From: CAWCKS01 sp963796195
GTDB lineage: Bacteria > Pseudomonadota > Alphaproteobacteria > Rhizobiales > Xanthobacteraceae
Direction: 5' to 3'
Assembly (NCBI GenBank): GCA_963796195.1
Contig: CAWCKS010000005.1
Span: 1 to 64,000, forward strand
Length of the DNA stretch: 64,000 nucleotides
A model generated the notes under the pieces. That model had not been told where the DNA came from. It ran no database searches and saw only the letters and a list, made by a program, of their open reading frames with translations. The position numbers and the translations under genes are program-made. This document shows, one piece after another, positions 46,478 to 56,569 of the stretch; position 1 is the first letter of the stretch, and each line of letters begins with the position of its first letter.

Positions 46478-47233
46478 GTGGCAAAGAACGACTTGGCGTG
46501 GAAGGCGGAGCAGGCGTGCCTCAACGCCTGGCCGGCGCTGCACAACGTTGTCTACGACGACTGGATCGTGCGGTTCTCCGAAGGGCTGACGCGGCGCGCC
46601 AATTCGGTCAATCCGCTGCGCTCCACGGCGCGCGCCGACGGCGCCTGCATCCAGCTGTTCGAGAACCTGTTCCGCGCCCAGGACCTGCCGCTGATCTTCC
46701 GCATTCCGAGCCTGCTCGACCCGTCCGTCGATCGCGGGCTGGAGCGGCTCGGCTTCACCGCCGAAGGCGAGAGTTGTGTGATCTATGCCGACATCGCCGC
46801 GGTCGAAGCCAAGGCCGACCCCGCCGTCGAAGTCAGCTCGCGGGTCGACGAAAACTGGCTGCACGCCATGAACCTCATGCAGAAGCGCACCGAGGAGCAG
46901 AGCGAGATTTTTGATCACATCGTGCTGTCGATCGCGGTGCCAGCGGGTTATGCGACTTTGCGCGACGGCGAGGAAGTGATGGCGCAGGCTTACGGCGTGA
47001 TCCACGACGACTTGCTCTGCTGCGAGTCGGTCATCACCAACGAAAGCGCGCGCGGCAAGGGCGTCGGCCGTCGGCTGATGTCGGCGTTGTTCGCCTGGGC
47101 GGCAGCGCAAGGCGCCAGCGGCGTCTGCCTCCAGGTCGAGGCGAGCAACAAGGCTGGTCTCGCGCTTTACAACGGGCTCGGCATGAAGACCGAGCTGTCG
47201 CGCTACCACTACCGGCGTCAGCCGTCGCGTTAG
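46478..47233 (+). CDS. GNAT family N-acetyltransferase
   Basis: 251 residues. The C-terminal half is a GNAT domain with the acetyl-CoA loop NESARGKGVGRRLMSALF and the late VEASNKAGLALYNGLGM segment. The N-terminal half is a weaker second GNAT-like fold. It starts with GTG directly after the alaS stop (no gap), so the two genes are co-transcribed; a tRNA-synthetase-linked acetyltransferase might act on aminoacyl substrates. Target unknown. Confidence 0.8.
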   Translation: MAKNDLAWKAEQACLNAWPALHNVVYDDWIVRFSEGLTRRANSVNPLRSTARADGACIQLFENLFRAQDLPLIFRIPSLLDPSVDRGLERLGFTAEGESCVIYADIAAVEAKADPAVEVSSRVDENWLHAMNLMQKRTEEQSEIFDHIVLSIAVPAGYATLRDGEEVMAQAYGVIHDDLLCCESVITNESARGKGVGRRLMSALFAWAAAQGASGVCLQVEASNKAGLALYNGLGMKTELSRYHYRRQPSR

Positions 47234-47242
47234 CTCAGGCGG

Positions 47243-47644
47243 TCACACCACCGCAAATACGCAGAGCTTGTTGCCGGTCGGATCGCGCATGTAGGCGGCA
47301 TAAAAACCTTGCTTGGCCTCGGGAGGGCGGAAGCCAGGGCCGCCTTCGTCGCTGCCGCCGTTCTTCATGCCACCCTCATATGCTGCTTTCACCGCGTCAG
47401 CCGACAGCGCGTGATAGGCGACCATGATGCCATTGCCGGCGCGGGCTTCCTTGCCGTCGAACGGCGGACACACCGCCGTGTGGCAATCCATGAAGGTCTT
47501 GCCGCCGCCCACCGTGCCATAGCCGATCCAGCCGCCGTTCTCGAGTTTGCGTTCGCTGCCGATCGCAGCGAACACGGCGTCGTAGAACGCGCCCGACTTC
47601 CTGCTGTCGATTGCACCGATGGTGACGTAGCCGATCGCGGCCAT
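47243..47644 (-). CDS. VOC-family (glyoxalase/dioxygenase-fold) protein
   Basis: 133 residues from ATG 47644 (MAAIGYVTIGAIDSRKSG). Paired beta-alpha-beta-beta-beta modules with FYDAVFAAIGSERKLENGG and YAAYMRDPTGNKLCVFAV, the latter carrying the usual DPxGN end motif. Many such proteins act on lactoylglutathione-like or aromatic substrates. The stop is 9 bp from that of the GNAT gene (convergent). Confidence 0.8.
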   Translation of the reverse strand: MAAIGYVTIGAIDSRKSGAFYDAVFAAIGSERKLENGGWIGYGTVGGGKTFMDCHTAVCPPFDGKEARAGNGIMVAYHALSADAVKAAYEGGMKNGGSDEGGPGFRPPEAKQGFYAAYMRDPTGNKLCVFAVV

Positions 47645-47715
47645 GTGGTACTCCCACGCTTGCTCGTTGAGGTTCGGGATCGTAGCAGGGATAGGGAACA
47701 AATCAAGAACAAAAA

Positions 47716-49757
47716 TCAGGCAGCGCAAATCGTCCGCCGCAGGAACGCGAAACCGAGCGCCTGGGTCATTGCAGTCTTGGTGTTATCGACCATGCCGGAG
47801 TGACCACCGGCGACGTTCTCGTGAAAGAACACCTCTGCGCCAAGCTGCTTCAGCTTCGCCGCCATCTTGCGGGCGTGGCCGGGATGCACGCGATCGTCGG
47901 TGCGATTGGTCGTGAGGTAGATCGGCGGATAACGACGCCCGCGCTCGATCAAATGATAGGGCGAGAAGCGGCGGATGTACTGCCACTCCGCCGCAACGTC
48001 GGGGTCGCCGTATTCGGCGATCCAGCTCTGCCCGGCCAACAGCTTCGTGTAGCGCTGCATGTCGAGCAGCGGCACGTCGCACCAAACAGCTCCGAACAGG
48101 TCCGGGTATCGCGCCAGCATGTTGCCGACCAGCAGGCCGCCATTGCTGCCGCCACGGCAGGCGAGGCGCGGCACCGTCGTCACGCCGCTCTCGAGAAGAT
48201 GGCGTGCGACGGCGGCAAAATCGTCGTGTGCGATATGCTTGGTTTGCTTGATCGCCGCCTCGTGCCAGCGCGGCCCGAACTCGCCGCCGCCGCGGATGTT
48301 GGCGACGACATAGAGGTTGCCGTCCTCGAGCCAGAGCTTGCCCGCGAGGTTCATGTAAGCCGGCGTCAGCGACACTTCGAAGCCGCCATAGCCGTAAAGC
48401 AGCGTCGGCCGCGGTCGGCCGGTGGCCGACAGGTTCTTGCCGACGAGGAAGTAGGGGATGCTCTCGCCGTCGTCTCCGCGCGCCTGACCTTGCCGAACCT
48501 CGATACCCTCAGCATCAAACGTCTTTGGCGCGACCTTCAGGATTGCCGGCGCACTGTGACCGCTCATGAGCGACACGGTCATCGGCGTCTCGTAGGTCGT
48601 GGCGTTGACGAGCACATCGATGCCGAGGTCGGGATCGTCGTCGCCGCCGAACGGTTGGACACTGATGGATGCGTTCAGTGGCAAGTCGGGAATCTCCGTC
48701 GTGGTCCAGCCAGTGGCGCTGCGTGCCGCGCGTAAGATGTGCGAGCGTACATTGTAGAGCACTTGCAGAATGATGCCGCCACGAACTTCGACCCAATTCT
48801 CCAGCGCGCGGCGCGGCGTCGGCGTGAAGATCAGCTCGAAGTCGCGACCGCCCGCGAGAAATTTGTCGAGCGGAATCGTTGCAAGCGATCCCGCAGCGAT
48901 GATGCCTCCTCCGACGCGCCAGTCTTCCTTCGGGCTGACATAGAGGTCGTGGCGATGCAGCGAGGTCGAAATCTTCTCGGGCAGGTCGAGCTGAACGCGC
49001 GAACCGCCTTTGGGCTCAACGAAAAGCTGCGATCGCGTGAAGTCGATCGCGCGCCAGAACATGGTGCGCTCGCTGCCGGGACGGTGGTTGACGTCGAACC
49101 AGGCGCCGACCGCCTGCTTCTCGACCTCGAAGACGGTCTCCGCGCTATCGAGCGGCGTGCCGCGGCGCCACTTGCGAACCGTGCGGCCATACCCAGCCTC
49201 AGTCACCTGCTGCTCGTTCAGTGGGCCATTGAGGAGCAGCGTGTTGGCGTCGAGCCACTCCGCCGAGCCCTTTGCCTGCGGGATCAGGAAACCATCTTTT
49301 CTGAAGCTCTTCGACGCGATCTCGAACTCGCGGATCTCGACGGCATCGGTGCCACCGACCGACAGGCTGATCAGCGCGCGGGTCTTGTCAGGCGAGCGAA
49401 CCGCGCCGGCGAACTCCCACGTCACGCCCTCGACCGCGCACAGCGCGTCCATGTCGAGCAGCACGTCCCATTCGGGATCAGGTGTTCGATAGCTTTCCAG
49501 CGTCGTTCGCCGCCACAGTCCGCGCGGATGCGCGGCGTCCTTCCAGAAATTGTAGAGGTGGTCGCCGCGCTTCGCCGACGAACGGAATCCTGTCATCCGA
49601 ATTCAGGATTTTCAGCGCCGCCTCGAAGTCGGCCTGGTAGCGCTTGTCCTCGCAGCGCGCTCTCGGTCCGTGCGTTCTCGGCATCGACCCAGGCAGACAC
49701 GCGCTCGCCGTCGATGTCCTCGAGCCAGAGATACGGATCGGTCGCTCCGTCAGTCAT
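47716..49757 (-). pseudogene. prolyl oligopeptidase family (S9A) peptidase, two +1 frame shifts
   Basis: Restored length about 680 residues. N-terminal DPYLWLEDIDGERVSAWV, beta-propeller, then the alpha/beta hydrolase domain with the nucleophile in CRGGSNGGLLVGNML, Asp in TNRTDDRVHPGHA and His in AGGHSGMVD. Extra bases at ~49650-49655 and ~49573-49578 split the N-terminal 60 residues from the rest; both joins read naturally (ESALR...DKRYQADFEAAL; RIPFVG...KRGDHLYNFW). No signal peptide, so cytosolic. It should cleave Pro- or Arg-containing oligopeptides. Overlap-free; upstream of it on the same strand is the enolase-type gene. Confidence 0.85.
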
Positions 49758-49788
49758 GCGCTTGTTCCTCGCCCGCCGAGTCCGAAGG

Positions 49789-50845
49789 TCAGAGCGTGAG
49801 CCCGAAGCCTGGCCCCTCGGGCAGCGTGATGCAGCCGTCGACGATCTCAGGCAGCCTTGCGCCGCACGTCGCGTTGACGCCTTCGGGCAACCACGGCAGC
49901 TCGAACCAGCGCGTCGCCGGGCTGGCAAAGCCCCAGTGAATCGACGCGTACAATGACGGACCGATGCGAAAATTGTGCGGCGCCAGCGCGACGTTGTGGA
50001 GTTCGGCGAGAGCCGAAATTTTTCGCGCCGGCGTCAAGCCGCCGATCTTGGTGATCTCGGGCTGCAGCCAGCGCAGTGCGTCGCGCTTGAGCAGCCGGGA
50101 AAAATCGTCGAGACTGTATTCGTTTTCGCCGGCTGCGAGATCGATCGGCTGTGCCTTCGCCACGCTCGCGATCGCGTCATGGCTGCGCATCGGTCGCACC
50201 GGCTCCTCGTACCAGAGGATGTCGAACGGGGCGATCGCGCGGCCGAACGCGATGGCGTCGTTGAGGTCGAAGTGGCCGTTGACGTCAACCATCAAGCGAA
50301 CGCCCTTGCCAAGCGCCTCGCGTGTCCTCGCGACGATCTCGACCTCCACCTCATGCAGCTTGATCGCGCGAAAACCCGCTGCGAGCGCGCGGCGACACTC
50401 GCAAATGACGGTTTCGGTAGAACGGAACGGCGGAAGGCTTGCGTAAACCGGGACGCGCTGGTGCGCCAAGTCCTCCGAGCAACTGCACGACGGGAACGCC
50501 GAGGCGCTTGCCTTGCAGGTCCCACAGGGCGAGGTCGATGCCCGACAGCGCCATCGTGATGATGCCGCCGTCACCGTAGCGCGCCGCCCAATCGGACAGC
50601 TCGAACCACAGCCCCTCGATGTCGGCGGCCGACCTGCCGATGCAGCGCGGCGCGAGCAGCTTGTCGATCGCCGCCTCGATCGGTGCGAACCCCGCGTCCT
50701 CAGCGACAGTCGGATCGGGTGACGGAATTCCCCACCAAGCTTCGCCGAGGCCGCGGTGACCGTCGTCGGTCTCGACCTCGACAAGCAGCTGCGGCAGGCG
50801 CCGGTGCGGGAACGGCCGGCAATGGACTGCAGCGATCTTCGGCAT
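49789..50845 (-). pseudogene. mandelate racemase/muconate-lactonising enzyme family protein, one +1 frame shift
   Basis: Restored length about 351 residues. Enolase-superfamily capping domain (MPKIAAVHCRPFPHRRLP), then the barrel: Lys base in RAIKLHEVE, metal ligands in MVDVNGHF, WYEEPVRP and ENEYSLDD. A His in GLAHQRVPVYAS marks the join. An extra T near 50468 breaks the frame after LLGGL. It should abstract an alpha proton from a carboxylate, as racemase or acid-sugar dehydratase. Substrate not predictable. Between the S9 peptidase and icd genes on the same strand. Confidence 0.8.
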
Positions 50846-50892
50846 TCTTTTCGCCTGCCTGCGGATCGGCTCCGCGTGTTCGCTGCGTGTCT

Positions 50893-52104
50893 TTAGGCCA
50901 GCGCCTTGGTCAGGTTGTCGGAAACCTTGTCGAGGAATCCCGTCGTCGACAGCCAGCGTTGTTCGGCGCCGACCAGGAGCGCAAGGTCCTTGGTCATGAA
51001 GCCGGATTCGACGGTGTCGACGCAGACCTTCTCGAGCGTGCCTGCGAACTTCGCGAGCTCGGGGTTGTTGTCGAGCTTGGCGCGGTGCGACAGCCCCTGG
51101 GTCCACGCGAAGATCGAGGCGATCGAGTTGGTCGAGGTTTCCTTACCCTTCTGGTGCTCGCGGTAATGTCGCGTCACCGTGCCGTGGGCGGCCTCCGCTT
51201 CCATGGTCTTGCCGTCGGGCGTCAGCAGCACTGAGGTCATCAGGCCGAGTGAGCCGTAACCCTGCGCGACCGTGTCGGACTGCACGTCACCATCGTAGTT
51301 CTTGCAGGCCCAGACGTAGCCGCCGGACCATTTCAGCGCGGAGGCGACCATATCGTCGATCAGGCGATGCTCGTAAGTCAGGCCCTTGGCATCAAAATCC
51401 TTCTTGAACTCCTTCTCGAAGATGTCCTGGAAGATGTCCTTGAAGCGGCCGTCATAGACTTTCAGGATCGTGTTCTTGGTCGAGAGGTAGACCGGGTAAC
51501 CACGCGACAGGCCGTAGTTCAACGACGCGCGGGCGAAATCCGTGATCGAGTCGTCGAGGTTGTACATCTCCATCGCGACGCCGGCGCCCGGGGTCTTGAA
51601 CACCTCCCTCTCGATGACGGTGCCGTCCTCGCCGACGAATTTCATCGACAGCGTGCCCTTGCCGGGGAATCTGATGTCGGTCGCGCGATACTGGTCGCCG
51701 TAGGCGTGGCGGCCGATGATGATCGGCTTGGTCCAGCCGGGCACCAGCCGCGGCACGTTGCGGCAGATGATCGGCTCGCGGAAGATCACGCCGCCGAGGA
51801 TGTTGCGGATCGTGCCGTTCGGGGACTTCCACATCTCCTTGAGGTTGAATTCCTTCACCCGCGCTTCGTCCGGGGTGATGGTGGCGCACTTCACGCCGAC
51901 GCCGTGCTTCTTGATGGCGTTCGCCGCATCGATCGTGACCTGGTCGTTGGTCTTGTCGCGATATTCAACGCCGAGGTCGTAATAGAGCAGGTTGATGTCC
52001 AGGTAGGGGTGGATCAGCTTGTCCTTGATGTACTGCCAGATGATCCGGGTCATTTCGTCGCCGTCGAGCTCGACGACCGGGTTGGACACCTTGATTTTTG
52101 CCAT
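50893..52104 (-). CDS. icd: NADP-dependent isocitrate dehydrogenase
   Basis: 403 residues of the eukaryote-like dimeric IDH type II: MAKIKVSNPVVELDGDEMTR start, KSPNGTIRNILGG substrate loop, TWACKNYDGDVQSD-like metal-binding region (here VWACKNYDGDVQSD), AHGTVTRHYREHQKG. It oxidises isocitrate to 2-oxoglutarate in the TCA cycle. Start ATG 52104; an in-frame GTG at 52140 is less likely. Confidence 0.95.
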   Translation of the reverse strand: MAKIKVSNPVVELDGDEMTRIIWQYIKDKLIHPYLDINLLYYDLGVEYRDKTNDQVTIDAANAIKKHGVGVKCATITPDEARVKEFNLKEMWKSPNGTIRNILGGVIFREPIICRNVPRLVPGWTKPIIIGRHAYGDQYRATDIRFPGKGTLSMKFVGEDGTVIEREVFKTPGAGVAMEMYNLDDSITDFARASLNYGLSRGYPVYLSTKNTILKVYDGRFKDIFQDIFEKEFKKDFDAKGLTYEHRLIDDMVASALKWSGGYVWACKNYDGDVQSDTVAQGYGSLGLMTSVLLTPDGKTMEAEAAHGTVTRHYREHQKGKETSTNSIASIFAWTQGLSHRAKLDNNPELAKFAGTLEKVCVDTVESGFMTKDLALLVGAEQRWLSTTGFLDKVSDNLTKALA

Positions 52105-52242
52105 TGGAAACGGGGCCTTACCTTGGATGTTGGCGACCACAGCTTGAGAACGCGGCCGGACGAGTCCGGTCGCGCCGCTATAGCATTCACCGGCTGCGTT
52201 AGGAAAGGCAAGCGCCGTACCAACCGCGCGATTTGGAGCTGC

Positions 52243-53046
52243 CTAAAAGGCGGCCTGGGTGGCCTGGCCGGCAACGATATACCAGGTCACCACCAGCGCG
52301 CAGATCAGGGCTCCCGGCAGCGACGACCCGGTGCGCCGGATCGTGAATGTCGCGATCACGGCGACGAACGCCAGCAAGGGCACGAACTGCATGGCGACGA
52401 TCGTCGACAGCGGCACGAAGCCCGGATCGGGCAGCGGATTGATCAGCTTGCCGTTCAGGAACAGCGCACCGTACTGCAGCGCGCAGAGCAGGACGAATCC
52501 CAGTGCCATCGCGCAGAGCGCCGTCACATAGGCCGCGCCCGCGCTCGTCTGCCCTTGCAGGAAATTCTGCCGCAGCGCGCGCAGCGCCACCACGAAGAAG
52601 ATGATGAACGGGATCAGGTAGATCAGGAATATCAACCACTGCTTTGCGCTCATCAGCTTCAGCGCAACCACCCAGAAGCGGAAGTCGATCTTGAAGGCGA
52701 GATCGGCCAGCGTCAGCGCGACGTAGCCGATCGCAACCGTCGCAAGCGCGATCAGGATCGACGGACCGATGATGCCGCTGCGGCTTTGCATGCGCGGCAC
52801 GAACCGCATCAGGATGAAGGTGATGATCGCGTTGATCAGCGCCCACGCGGCGATTTGTGTGGTGATCGATTGCGGCAGGATTTTCGAGGCGGGCAGGAAC
52901 GTGCCGGCCAGCGCGAACGCCGGGTAGTAGGTGAGGATCGGGATCAGGACCGACAGGATCATCGCAGTCCACCAGCGACCGCCGGCGGAGCTTGCTGGTG
53001 CAGGCGTTGTGGCAAGACCAGCGAATGCCGGCAATTTCAATAGCAC
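52243..53046 (-). CDS. integral membrane domain, probably the C-terminal half of the upstream hydrolase
   Basis: 267 residues with six or seven hydrophobic helices (MILSVLIPILTYYPAFALAG, SILIALATVAIGYVALTLAD, WLIFLIYLIPFIIFFVVAL). It starts at GTG overlapping the end of the hydrolase gene by 10 nt. The hydrolase ends in a hydrophobic helix (LVAMIGFVVLLLGAFE) and this frame begins LLKLPAFAGLA, so the two could be one protein broken by a single-base deletion. If separate, they would still be translationally coupled. No family recognised. Confidence 0.65.
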   Translation of the reverse strand: MLLKLPAFAGLATTPAPASSAGGRWWTAMILSVLIPILTYYPAFALAGTFLPASKILPQSITTQIAAWALINAIITFILMRFVPRMQSRSGIIGPSILIALATVAIGYVALTLADLAFKIDFRFWVVALKLMSAKQWLIFLIYLIPFIIFFVVALRALRQNFLQGQTSAGAAYVTALCAMALGFVLLCALQYGALFLNGKLINPLPDPGFVPLSTIVAMQFVPLLAFVAVIATFTIRRTGSSLPGALICALVVTWYIVAGQATQAAF

Positions 53047-53948
53047 TCAAACGCGCCGAGCAGCAGCACGACGAAGCCGATCATCGCGACCAGCGTGCCA
53101 AGCTCCTTGCGCAGCCAGATCTGGTTCTCGCGCGGCAACGGTGTGCCGCCCTGCAGCGTCTGCTGGAACCAAGCGATGGCATAACCGATGGCTTCGTGCG
53201 AGATGTGCTCGGCCGGATGGGTGATCGCCGGCGTGTACAGGACACGCGCCGTGCCCTTGTCGACGTCGCCATAAACCTTGCCCGGTTCGACCGGACCGGT
53301 CGCACCGAAGAAGGCCTGCAGCTTCGGACTTTGCGTCACGTCCCTGGCGCGGTCGACTCCCCACATCAGCTGCGAAAATTCTTCGTATTGCGCGAACACC
53401 AGCGCGACGTTGCGCGGCCAGGCCGGCGTTCCCTCCGCCGCGAACGGCTTGCCGGTCGACGAGCCCTCGAGCACCATCGACTTGTAGTCGTTTGGCATCG
53501 CGGTGGCTGCGGCGAGCACGGTCCAGCCGCCCATCGAATGGCCCTCGAGGCCGATATTGTTCTTGTCGACGAAGTCGAGGCTGCGTAGGTAGGCGAGCCC
53601 GTCTGGTCCGCCAAAGCCGTTGGCGAACGAGGGCGGGTCGGAGTAGCCGTGACCGGTCTGGTCGAGCGCGACCACGACATAGCCGCGACGGGCAAACTCG
53701 ATGGCAAAGCCGTCCTGGGTCTCGCGCGAATTGATGTAGCCGTGGACGGCGAGAATCCCGGGTGCCGGCTTCTGCGCCGTCGCGCTCGGCGGGATGTAGA
53801 GCAGGGCGCTCATCGTGTTGCCCTTGGCGCCCTGGAAGCGAACATCCTTGATCTGAATGCCGCCGTCGGTCTGCGTCAGCCAGGCGATCAAGCCACCGAG
53901 CACAATCAAGACAACGCCGATCGCGGCAAGCCGCCAGCTGCTTCGCAT
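53037..53948 (-). CDS. alpha/beta hydrolase with N-terminal anchor
   Basis: 303 residues from ATG 53948 (GGGGAGG upstream). N-terminal TM helix (LAAIGVVLIVLGGLIAWL), then alpha/beta hydrolase core: nucleophile elbow GLEGHSMGGWTVLA, oxyanion region AVHGYINSRE, and a His in ITHPAEHISHEA. It should face the periplasm. It ends 10 nt inside the next frame, which carries more TM helices; see that entry for the fusion question. Substrate unknown; DUF3887-like or dienelactone-hydrolase-like folds are possible. Confidence 0.75.
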   Translation of the reverse strand: MRSSWRLAAIGVVLIVLGGLIAWLTQTDGGIQIKDVRFQGAKGNTMSALLYIPPSATAQKPAPGILAVHGYINSRETQDGFAIEFARRGYVVVALDQTGHGYSDPPSFANGFGGPDGLAYLRSLDFVDKNNIGLEGHSMGGWTVLAAATAMPNDYKSMVLEGSSTGKPFAAEGTPAWPRNVALVFAQYEEFSQLMWGVDRARDVTQSPKLQAFFGATGPVEPGKVYGDVDKGTARVLYTPAITHPAEHISHEAIGYAIAWFQQTLQGGTPLPRENQIWLRKELGTLVAMIGFVVLLLGAFECY

Positions 53949-54154
53949 GAGAACCTCCCCGGACGCCGCCAAAAGTCCCGACTGCGGCGATTTTCATTTT
54001 TTGTTTGAATTGAACGGTAACCGAAAGTCGAACGCAAGCAAAGATGGTAGCCGGCTCATGTCCAGATTTTGCTGGAGGTTGAGGTTGGCCCTGCTAAAGC
54101 GTGGCTCGGTTAGGGTTTTTTCGCGCGGCCGACGCGGAACAGTGGACGAGCGAG

Positions 54155-55357
54155 ATGGCCGGTTCCGGCACTGACAAGACCAAAGCCGCGGTCCAGATCG
54201 CGGGCCCCGCGATCGTGCTTGTCGAGCCCCAGCTCGGCGAGAACATCGGCATGGCGGCCCGCGCCATGGGGAATTTCGGGCTGACCGATCTGCGCCTCGT
54301 CAAGCCGCGGGACGGCTGGCCGAGCTTGCAGGCCCAGCGCGCCGCGGCAGGGGCTGACCACATCATCGATGCCGTAAGGCTGTTCCCGACGCTCGAGGCG
54401 GCAATCGCCGATTGCACGCTGACCTTTGCGACCAGCGCGCGGGCGCATTTTCAGGCCAAGCCCGTGCTCGCGCCGGAGGCCGCCGCGCAGGAGATGCACC
54501 GCGAGATCGCGGCATCCGGCAAGGTCGCGATCATCTTCGGCCGTGAGCGCTACGGCCTCGAAAATCAGGAGATCGCGATCGCCGATCGGATCGTCACTTT
54601 TCCGGTGAATCCGGCCTTCGCCTCGCTCAACCTCGCGCAGGCAGTGCTGCTGATGGGCTACGAGTGGTTCAAGCATGCGATCGGAGATCTGCCGTTTGAA
54701 ACCAGCCTGCGCTCCGAACGCGCCGGCCAGGAGCAGATGCAAAACTTCTTCGACGGCCTGGTCCGCGAACTCGACCGCGTCGAATTCTTAAGACCGCAGG
54801 AGAAGCGCGAGACCATGCTCGTCAACCTGCGCAATATTTTTGCGCGGATGGAGCCGACCAAACAGGACTTGCAGACGCTGAGCGGCGTCGTCGCGGCTTT
54901 GGCGGAAGGCCGCAAGGGGCCGGCGAAGGGCGGCGTGCTCGACAGCGAGGACGCCACGCGCTTGCGTGCATTGCTTGCCGAGCACGGTACGGGCGGCGGA
55001 GCCGCAGAGGGCGGACCGATGCGCGGGTTGGCGCGGCTGCTCCGGCGCAATCCGACCGATGCCGAGCGTGCGCTGTGGGATGCGTTAAAGAATGACCGCC
55101 GCTTCGCCGGCCAGTTCAAGCGCCAGACGCCGGTGGGAAAGCAGATTCCGGATTTCGTCTCGTTTCCGTTGCGGCTGGCGATCGAGCTCGTTGCGGACGA
55201 CGAGAGCGAGACCGTGCGCGCCGACCGCGCCGAGCGGCGATGCTGGCTCGAGGCGCGCGATTATCGCGTCGTCGACGTGACCGCTGCCGAGATCGCGGCT
55301 TCGCTGCCCGACGTGCTTGTGCGACTTGAACGAGCGGCGGCTCCATCACCGCGGTGA
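54155..55357 (+). CDS. TrmJ-like SpoU RNA methyltransferase fused to a DUF559 domain
   Basis: 400 residues from ATG 54155. Residues ~10-240 are a SPOUT methyltransferase: IVLVEPQLGENIGMAARAMGNFGL, VAIIFGRERYGLENQEI and PAFASLNLAQAVLLMGYEW are motifs 1-3 of the TrmH/TrmJ group, which 2'-O-methylates tRNA position 32. After a linker, residues ~305-400 form a DUF559 (Vsr-like endonuclease) domain: LLRRNPTDAERALWDALKND and KQIPDFVSFPLRLAIEL. The catalytic acidic-GGxH stretch expected after IEL reads VADDESE, so nuclease activity is doubtful. The fusion suggests an RNA-binding or regulatory use. Confidence 0.85.
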   Translation: MAGSGTDKTKAAVQIAGPAIVLVEPQLGENIGMAARAMGNFGLTDLRLVKPRDGWPSLQAQRAAAGADHIIDAVRLFPTLEAAIADCTLTFATSARAHFQAKPVLAPEAAAQEMHREIAASGKVAIIFGRERYGLENQEIAIADRIVTFPVNPAFASLNLAQAVLLMGYEWFKHAIGDLPFETSLRSERAGQEQMQNFFDGLVRELDRVEFLRPQEKRETMLVNLRNIFARMEPTKQDLQTLSGVVAALAEGRKGPAKGGVLDSEDATRLRALLAEHGTGGGAAEGGPMRGLARLLRRNPTDAERALWDALKNDRRFAGQFKRQTPVGKQIPDFVSFPLRLAIELVADDESETVRADRAERRCWLEARDYRVVDVTAAEIAASLPDVLVRLERAAAPSPR

Positions 55358-55515
55358 TTGACGGCAATGTGACGACAGGAGCCTCGCTGGTCGATTCAGT
55401 GTCCGCCAGTTAACGGCGGGTGAAAGCACGGCGGCCGTTTTCATCGATCGGCTTCGCTCATTTGCAATCCGAGGTTGCTACGACAGCCCTCGTCGTCCAG
55501 CCGCAGAGGTCGCAA

Positions 55516-55905
55516 ATGTCGCCGTTGAGATTTTTCGCCACGCTGTCAGCCGCAATCCTGGTCGCCGGGTCGGCCGCCGCGCAGAGCGCGGGTTCGCGCA
55601 TCATTGTCGAACCGGCGACCCAGCCGGGGCCGCGCCAGGAAGGCAGCGTGCGGGTCCAATCCAACATCAATCTGTTCATGCCCGGGCCGACCGGCGAAGG
55701 CGACGCCGCGCAAGCCCTGCGCGACCGCGCGCGGCGCACGATCTACGAGATGGCCGCGCGCGAATGTGATTTGTTGCGCGAGGTCCTCGCCAAGGAGTGC
55801 CGTCTCGAGTTCGTGAACACGAACATCAACCGCCAGTGGGGCCAGCAGCAGCAAGAGGGTTACAACGTCAGCGGATCGATGAGCCTTCAGATCACCCTCA
55901 AATGA
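55516..55905 (+). CDS. secreted hypothetical protein
   Basis: 129 residues from ATG 55516. Signal peptide MSPLRFFATLSAAILVAGSAAAQS, then a mature part with two Cys (ARECDLLREVLAKECRL) and the tail NVSGSMSLQITLK. It looks like a small beta-rich periplasmic protein. The frame is open upstream to 55420 but without coding features. Not recognised. Confidence 0.65.
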   Translation: MSPLRFFATLSAAILVAGSAAAQSAGSRIIVEPATQPGPRQEGSVRVQSNINLFMPGPTGEGDAAQALRDRARRTIYEMAARECDLLREVLAKECRLEFVNTNINRQWGQQQQEGYNVSGSMSLQITLK

Positions 55906-55926
55906 GACCAGCCAGCTCGCGGGTTG

Positions 55927-56250
55927 CTATTGTCCCGCCCGAACCTGCGCCGTCGCGACCTTGAGCAGTTCGGCCATTTTGTTCTTGATGTCCTGTTCCG
56001 AGACGGCAACGCCTTTGGCAGTCAGGTCGGCTACCACTTTGCGCAGGACGACACCGCTGCCAGCCGCCGCGACGGCCGAATCGATCAAGTCACGCGCATA
56101 GTCGTCGGCTGCGGCACCTGTGAGCCCAAGCTTTTCCGCCACCCACCGTGCCATCAGCCCGTTTCGGCGGGCTTCGGCCTTGAACCTAACTTCCTCATCG
56201 TGGGCGTACTGGTTCTCAAAGCCTTCCTCGCGTTTGTCAAAAGTCGTCAT
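55927..56250 (-). CDS. F1F0-ATPase inhibitor subunit zeta (DUF1476)
   Basis: 107 residues. The N-terminal stretch TTFDKREEGFENQYAHDEE is the inhibitory segment of the alphaproteobacterial zeta subunit, followed by FKAEARRNGLMARWVAEKLG and a four-helix C-terminal part. It binds F1-ATPase and blocks ATP hydrolysis. It is the usual neighbour of purC in rhizobia. The stop is 22 bp from that of the upstream convergent gene. Confidence 0.88.
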   Translation of the reverse strand: MTTFDKREEGFENQYAHDEEVRFKAEARRNGLMARWVAEKLGLTGAAADDYARDLIDSAVAAAGSGVVLRKVVADLTAKGVAVSEQDIKNKMAELLKVATAQVRAGQ

Positions 56251-56569
56251 ATATCGGCCCCATGGATTGGCATCGCGGAATCACTATGTACCCGGTTGCA
56301 TGTGGCCCCGCGTTGACCTGGAACAACGCGCGCGAGCGTCGCAGCCTGGGAAATGCCTGATGGTGCAGCAAGAGCCCAAAATGTGGCGCTTGTCGGCCCA
56401 GAACCTCCGGATTTCACTGAAGGAAAACCGGGGTTACGTCGATTGTGCTTGGGGGGTCAATCAGGTAGGTTGCCGAACATGACCCGTTCGCGTTCCGTTT
56501 CGATCAATCCGGGTCACCGCGACAGCTCCGTCGCGGGTACGCGTTCACTTTAAAGGAGCACCCCAATCG

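Noticed and set aside
51367..53043. Plus-strand frame of 558 codons opposite icd and the membrane gene
   Set aside because: Composition dominated by Arg, Gln, Asp and His; antisense to two supported genes.
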